Assembly: GCA_030598125.1 (NCBI GenBank)
Contig: JAUVQN010000038.1
Coordinates: 1 to 9,802, forward strand
Direction of reading: 5' to 3'
Source: Coriobacteriia bacterium
GTDB taxonomy: Bacteria > Actinomycetota > Coriobacteriia > Anaerosomatales > JAUVQN01
DNA length: 9,802 nucleotides
In this document: in pieces, positions 6,904 through 9,802 of the stretch
How the letters are laid out: the number at the start of each line of letters is the position of its first letter
How positions within the stretch are numbered: position 1 is the stretch's first letter
Program-made: the position numbers and the translations under genes
Notes under the pieces: model-generated
Told to the model about the DNA's origin: nothing
Databases searched by the model: none
The model's input: the letters and a program-made list of their open reading frames with translations, nothing else

Positions 6904-7821
6904 ATGAGCGCTCTCGGAGCCTGGACGACGACGCCCGGCGACGTCATCGACGCACATCTGCATCTCTTCACGGTCCGGATCTTCGAGGAGTACCTGGAGG
7001 CGAATCCCGAGGCCGCCGAGCGCTACAAGAAGGTGTGGTCGGAGCGGAAGATCGGCCCTCACGGAGAAGATCTTCCCGATCTCGACCCGGAAGCCATGGC
7101 GGTCGAGTATGCCCGAACGCTCGAGGACGCCGGCGTGAGCCGGGGCGTGGTCGTGTCGGTCTTCCCCGACTCCGAGTACGTGCGCGGCTTCGCGACGGCG
7201 GCGGAGGGCAGGATCGCGGTGCTCTGCAACGTGGATCCCCGGGACCCGAGCGCCCCCGAGCTGCTCGAGCGCGAGATCGGCGCCGGGATGAAGGGCGTGA
7301 AACTCCTGCCGGTGAACCGCTGCTACCGGCTCTCCGACCCGGCGTGCTGGCCCTTCTTCGAGAAGGCTGCCGAGCTCGAGACGGCCATCATCGTCCACTA
7401 CGGCGTCACCGTGGATCCCACTGGGGACCTCCGCTACGCGGACCCCATCGACCTGTCGCCGGTCGCCAGAGACTTCCCGGAGGTCACCTTCGTCATCGCC
7501 CACTTCGGGGCGGGCTACCTGGACCAGGTCCTGAACCTGGGATACCAGTGCAAGAACGTGTGCGTGGACTCCTCTGGCACGAACAACTGGATGGACAAGA
7601 TGGTCCAGCCGCTGACGCTTGCGGACGTGTTCGAGCGCTCGGTCTGCGCACTCGGTCCCGAGCGGGTTCTCTTCGGGACCGATTCGGGGACGATGAAGCC
7701 GTACCGGAAGTGGATCAAGTACCAGCAAGTGCGCACGCTCGAGGAGATCGGCCTCTCGGAGGCCGATCGGGACCTCGTGCTCCGGGGCAACGCGGTGCGC
7801 ATCTTCGGCCTGGAGGAGTGA
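6904..7821 (+). CDS. Amidohydro_2 family metal-dependent hydrolase
   Basis: This 305-residue TIM-barrel hydrolase belongs to the amidohydrolase-2 (ACMSD-like) group, which includes metal-dependent decarboxylases and hydrolases. Visible metal-site residues are H18 and H20 (DAHLHLF), H165 (IIVHYG), H200 (VIAHFGAGY) and D260 (LFGTDSG). GMKGVKLLP (128-136) is the usual strand-3 segment. The region between strand 1 and strand 2 (22-75) is helical and charged (EYLEANPEAAERYKKVW) and resembles the helical lid seen in many of these enzymes. The C-terminal LVLRGNAVRIFGL is the common ending of the family. The substrate cannot be read from sequence. The ATG at 6904 has AAGAGG ending 4 bases upstream. 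It is second in the operon and is followed after 2 bases by the methyltransferase gene. Confidence 0.9.
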   Translation: MSALGAWTTTPGDVIDAHLHLFTVRIFEEYLEANPEAAERYKKVWSERKIGPHGEDLPDLDPEAMAVEYARTLEDAGVSRGVVVSVFPDSEYVRGFATAAEGRIAVLCNVDPRDPSAPELLEREIGAGMKGVKLLPVNRCYRLSDPACWPFFEKAAELETAIIVHYGVTVDPTGDLRYADPIDLSPVARDFPEVTFVIAHFGAGYLDQVLNLGYQCKNVCVDSSGTNNWMDKMVQPLTLADVFERSVCALGPERVLFGTDSGTMKPYRKWIKYQQVRTLEEIGLSEADRDLVLRGNAVRIFGLEE

Positions 7822-7823
7822 GC

Positions 7824-8600
7824 GTGTTCACCGAGGACGAGTCGAGTGGTCACGAGTACGACGCGGTCGTCGACTGGGAGCGGCGCATGGCGCGAGAGGC
7901 GCCGTTCTTCCGTGAGCTGTTCGACGAGGTGGACGTGGCGAGGGTCGTCGACGTCGGCTGCGGCACCGGACGGCATGCGGCCGAGTTCGCGGCGTGGGGT
8001 CTCGACGTCACCGGTGTCGACCCCGACGAGGGGATGCTCGCGCAGGCCGAGCGCCACGCGGCCCAGCGCGGGGTGGACGTGCGCTTCCTCGAGGGCGGCT
8101 TCGGTGAACTCGGCGGGCTGATAGAGGAGCCCGCGGACGCGCTCGTGTGCCTGGGCAACGCGTTCCAGCACGTGGAGGGCGCGGAGGGGCTCTCGAGGAC
8201 CCTGGAAGACATGGCCTCGGTGCTCCGCAGCGGAGGGGTGTTGGTGCTCCACTTCCTCAACCACGAGCGTCTGCTCGCGAGTCGGCCGAGGGTGATGGAC
8301 GCGCGGTTCCGCGAGACGGACGACGGCGACAGGGTCTTCCTGAAGCTCCTCGACTATCGCGTCGACGACAGCGGCGAGGACGAGATCCTCTTCGACTTCG
8401 TGGTCCTCAGGCGGGATGACGAAGGCTTGTGGGAGGCCGACGGTCGGTCGTCCTCGCACCGAGCGCTCCGTCTCGATGACGTACGAAGCGCCGCGGAGGA
8501 AGCGGGCTTCGAAGACGTGCGGTTCTACGGATCACATGAGCGCCGCGCATTCGACCCGGCAGAGGACGAGTCCGTCATCGTCACGGCCCGGTGGCGATAG
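7824..8600 (+). CDS. Class I SAM-dependent methyltransferase
   Basis: This 258-residue protein is a Rossmann-fold methyltransferase. Motif I is VVDVGCGTGRHA (41-52) and binds S-adenosylmethionine. Motif II is VTGVDPDEGML (62-72), with the acidic residue Asp66 for the ribose hydroxyls. An FLEGGFGEL segment (88-96) and ALVCLGNAFQHV (106-117) follow, then the post-motif SGGVLVLHFLN (136-146). The C-terminal half (about 160-258) carries beta-strand-rich sequence that may form the substrate cap. It resembles glycine/sarcosine- or ubiquinone-type small-molecule methyltransferases at the motif level, but the substrate is unknown. The GTG at 7824 is chosen because GGAGG (7812-7816) is 7 bases upstream. 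The in-frame GTG at 7818 overlaps the amidohydrolase stop and lies too close to that site. Tight linkage suggests co-translation with the amidohydrolase. Confidence 0.92.
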   Translation: MFTEDESSGHEYDAVVDWERRMAREAPFFRELFDEVDVARVVDVGCGTGRHAAEFAAWGLDVTGVDPDEGMLAQAERHAAQRGVDVRFLEGGFGELGGLIEEPADALVCLGNAFQHVEGAEGLSRTLEDMASVLRSGGVLVLHFLNHERLLASRPRVMDARFRETDDGDRVFLKLLDYRVDDSGEDEILFDFVVLRRDDEGLWEADGRSSSHRALRLDDVRSAAEEAGFEDVRFYGSHERRAFDPAEDESVIVTARWR

Positions 8601-8624
8601 CGTCCCGGCCGGCTGGCGCTCGAG

Positions 8625-9299
8625 TCACTCCTCGGCGACGAGCCGGGGACCGAGACGACACGACACACTCCGGAGCTCGTCGCACGCCGAGACCGGCGAC
8701 CGTAACCCTTCGGGTGCGAGTCCCTCGGGGAGCGAATGCAGCATCGCGTGGAGGTGGCAGAGAGGGAGGCCCGCCACGTTCTGGAAACACTCGTCGAGAG
8801 AGACCGTCGCCAGGTGGCTCTCGATGTTGTACGCGCCGGCACATCCCATGCAGTCACCCTGCTCGATCCAGCGCACGATGTCGGCGTCGGAGAGCACTCG
8901 CATCTCGACGGCGGTGACGATCGCTTGCGTGCGCGGTCCGGGTTCTCCGGGGAGCGCCACCGCCATCCCGGTGACGACTGCGTGCCTCCTGCCGGAAAGC
9001 GAACGCAGCATCGCTGTCGCCTCGTCCTCGTCGCGCGGCTTGCCGAACACGCGATCGCCGTGGAGCACGAGCGTGTCGAAGGCGAGCACGAGGGACTCGG
9101 GGCCGAGCAGCCGCGCGGCGGCGGCCTTGCGGGCGGCGAGCATGGCCGCGAACCGGGCGACGCCCGAGGGTGGCGGGTCCGGGATGGTCTCGTCGACGTC
9201 CACAGAGGTGACGTCGAACGCGAGGCCGAGGAGGTGCAGCAGGCGCCTTCGACGGGGTGACGCCGAGGCCAGCATGGCGGGGACGGAAGGCGGCTCCAT
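8625..9299 (-). CDS. maf: Maf family nucleotide pyrophosphatase, variant with cysteine-rich C-terminal half
   Basis: Maf proteins hydrolyse (d)NTPs, often modified ones, to monophosphates as house-cleaning enzymes. This 224-residue protein has the opening LASASPRRRRLL (10-21), VDVDE with Glu37, FDT with the catalytic-type Asp75, GKPRDEDEA with Lys87, and LSGRRHAVVTG (101-111). The usual GKAGAYGIQ segment is changed to GCAGAYNIE (152-160), replacing the Lys with Cys153 and the Gln with Glu160. Cys150, Cys153, Cys171 and Cys181 with His182/His184 form a possible metal site; Cys206 and Cys214 lie in a tail longer than in most family members (often about 190-200 residues). The ATG at 9299 has no ribosome binding site but a TATCAT box 7 bases upstream, so the mRNA may be leaderless. 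An in-frame ATG at 9275 is an alternative start. Confidence 0.9.
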   Translation of the reverse strand: MEPPSVPAMLASASPRRRRLLHLLGLAFDVTSVDVDETIPDPPPSGVARFAAMLAARKAAAARLLGPESLVLAFDTLVLHGDRVFGKPRDEDEATAMLRSLSGRRHAVVTGMAVALPGEPGPRTQAIVTAVEMRVLSDADIVRWIEQGDCMGCAGAYNIESHLATVSLDECFQNVAGLPLCHLHAMLHSLPEGLAPEGLRSPVSACDELRSVSCRLGPRLVAEE

Positions 9300-9306
9300 G
9301 TCGCGG

Positions 9307-9312
9307 ATGATA
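9307..9312 (-). promoter_or_regulatory. Possible -10 element for a leaderless maf transcript
   Basis: TATCAT on the minus strand ends 7 bases before the ATG at 9299, so transcription would begin at or beside the A of the start codon. The absence of a Shine-Dalgarno sequence for that ATG supports leaderless expression. No good -35 hexamer is visible, so the call is tentative. Confidence 0.35.
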
Positions 9313-9404
9313 ACATCGGCAGCTCCGTGGAGGCCCCGACGCGTCGGGTATCCTTGCAGCGAGGAATCCAGCTGGTGCCGCTCGGCCGACGGAGGCCCCG
9401 CCCC

Positions 9405-9653
9405 GTGCTAGCCTGCTACGAGAACACCCTGCGCGCACCGTCGGTCATCGAGCGGTTCGTGAGGCAACTCAACATGCGCTCCGGGGAGACGGACGTTGCG
9501 AAGCCGATGGTGCGGGTCTTCTCGGGCCCGGACGAGGCGATGATCGATCCGTTTGACGTGGACCTGGCCGATGACGACACGGGCGGCGGCCGGACCGTGG
9601 TCACGTGTCTCGACCCGTCGGGTATGAACGTAGAGATCGACGACTTCATCTAG
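9405..9653 (+). CDS. Small acidic hypothetical protein
   Basis: I do not recognise this 82-residue protein. It has a short basic N-terminal helix region (APSVIERFVRQLNMRSG, 11-27), then VAKPMVRVFSGPDEAM (31-46). A strongly acidic second half follows (DPFDVDLADDD and the end MNVEIDDFI). It has no membrane helix, signal peptide or metal-binding motif; Cys4 and Cys68 are the only cysteines. The GTG at 9405 is preferred because GGAGG (9391-9395) is 9 bases upstream. The frame is open back to a GTG at 9327, but that part is Arg/Pro-rich and reads like non-coding GC-rich DNA. It is divergent from maf and lies 58 bases ahead of the next gene, with a hairpin between them. Coding status is probable rather than certain. 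Confidence 0.55.
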   Translation: MLACYENTLRAPSVIERFVRQLNMRSGETDVAKPMVRVFSGPDEAMIDPFDVDLADDDTGGGRTVVTCLDPSGMNVEIDDFI

Positions 9654-9661
9654 GCAGCGCC

Positions 9662-9677
9662 CGCGGGTGTTCCCGCG
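9662..9677 (+). terminator. GC hairpin after the small acidic gene
   Basis: CGCGGG (9662-9667), loop TGTT, CCCGCG (9672-9677) forms a perfect 6-bp stem starting 8 bases after the stop codon at 9653. The position fits a terminator, but no T run follows. The next gene's ribosome binding site starts at 9698. Confidence 0.35.
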
Positions 9678-9711
9678 AGGCGGTGCGATCGCGGTGTGGA
9701 GGTGCGAGGAA

Positions 9712-9802
9712 GTGGCGGAGCAGAAGAGCTCGAGGGTCCGTACGGTCGCCATCGTCATCGGCGTGTTCTTCGTCGTGGTGGCCTTCGCGCAGGTGGTGGC
9801 GA
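9712..9802 (+). CDS. N-terminus of a membrane-anchored protein (3' end outside window)
   Basis: The frame begins with a GTG at 9712, preceded by GGAGG (9698-9702) at 9 bases spacing, and stays open to the window edge, giving 30 residues. After a basic start (VAEQKSSRVRT) comes a hydrophobic segment (VAIVIGVFFVVVAFAQVVA, 12-30) that looks like an N-terminal membrane anchor or uncleaved signal sequence. An in-frame GTG at 9694 would add six residues but has no suitable ribosome binding site. The family cannot be told from this short piece. Confidence 0.6.
   Translation, partial: MAEQKSSRVRTVAIVIGVFFVVVAFAQVVA

Noticed and set aside
8601..8624. CCGGCCGG palindrome between the methyltransferase and maf stops as a terminator
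   Set aside because: The palindrome has no loop and no T run; it is simply GC-rich spacer.

Overview
The window is GC-rich with little intergenic DNA. It uses GTG and TTG starts freely and has clear GGAGG-type ribosome binding sites. The gene set (DUF429, acylphosphatase, DUF5684, HlyC/CorC transporter, Maf, HD-GYP) and short overlaps or spacings suggest a high-GC bacterium. An actinomycete-relative such as a deep-branching Coriobacteriia-like lineage is my best guess, but this is inference from style, not from a marker gene. I see no rRNA, tRNA, CRISPR array, insertion sequence or phage gene.

Layout. Positions 1-219 hold the C-terminal end of a DUF429 protein, convergent with an acylphosphatase gene (240-521, minus). 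A plus-strand block of three small genes follows (749-2113): a four-helix membrane protein, a small winged-helix-like protein, and a DUF5684 membrane protein. Facing it is a minus-strand two-gene operon (5431 down to 2139). Its first gene encodes a 657-residue HEAT-repeat-like protein and its second a 440-residue HD-GYP-type phosphohydrolase. The two overlap by 4 bases. Upstream, divergently transcribed, is a plus-strand operon (5584-8600): an HlyC/CorC (CNNM/DUF21-CBS) membrane protein, an Amidohydro_2 family hydrolase and a SAM-dependent methyltransferase. A Maf-type nucleotide pyrophosphatase (8625-9299, minus) converges on it. The right end has a small acidic protein of unknown function (9405-9653) and the start of a membrane-anchored protein cut by the window edge (9712 onward).

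The most interesting part is the minus-strand operon. The HEAT-like protein and the HD-GYP protein begin with the same N-terminal module, recognisable from a shared ST..KA..LYP.S.P..RQ signature followed by about 100 further alignable residues. Two different output architectures joined to a common input or docking module in one translationally coupled operon look like a signalling pair that I cannot match to a named system. The HD-GYP domain keeps its HD, HP and HH residues but carries Asn where the family normally has a metal-binding Asp. A second point of interest is the Maf protein, which carries a CxxC plus further Cys/His residues in place of its usual GKAGAYGIQ motif.
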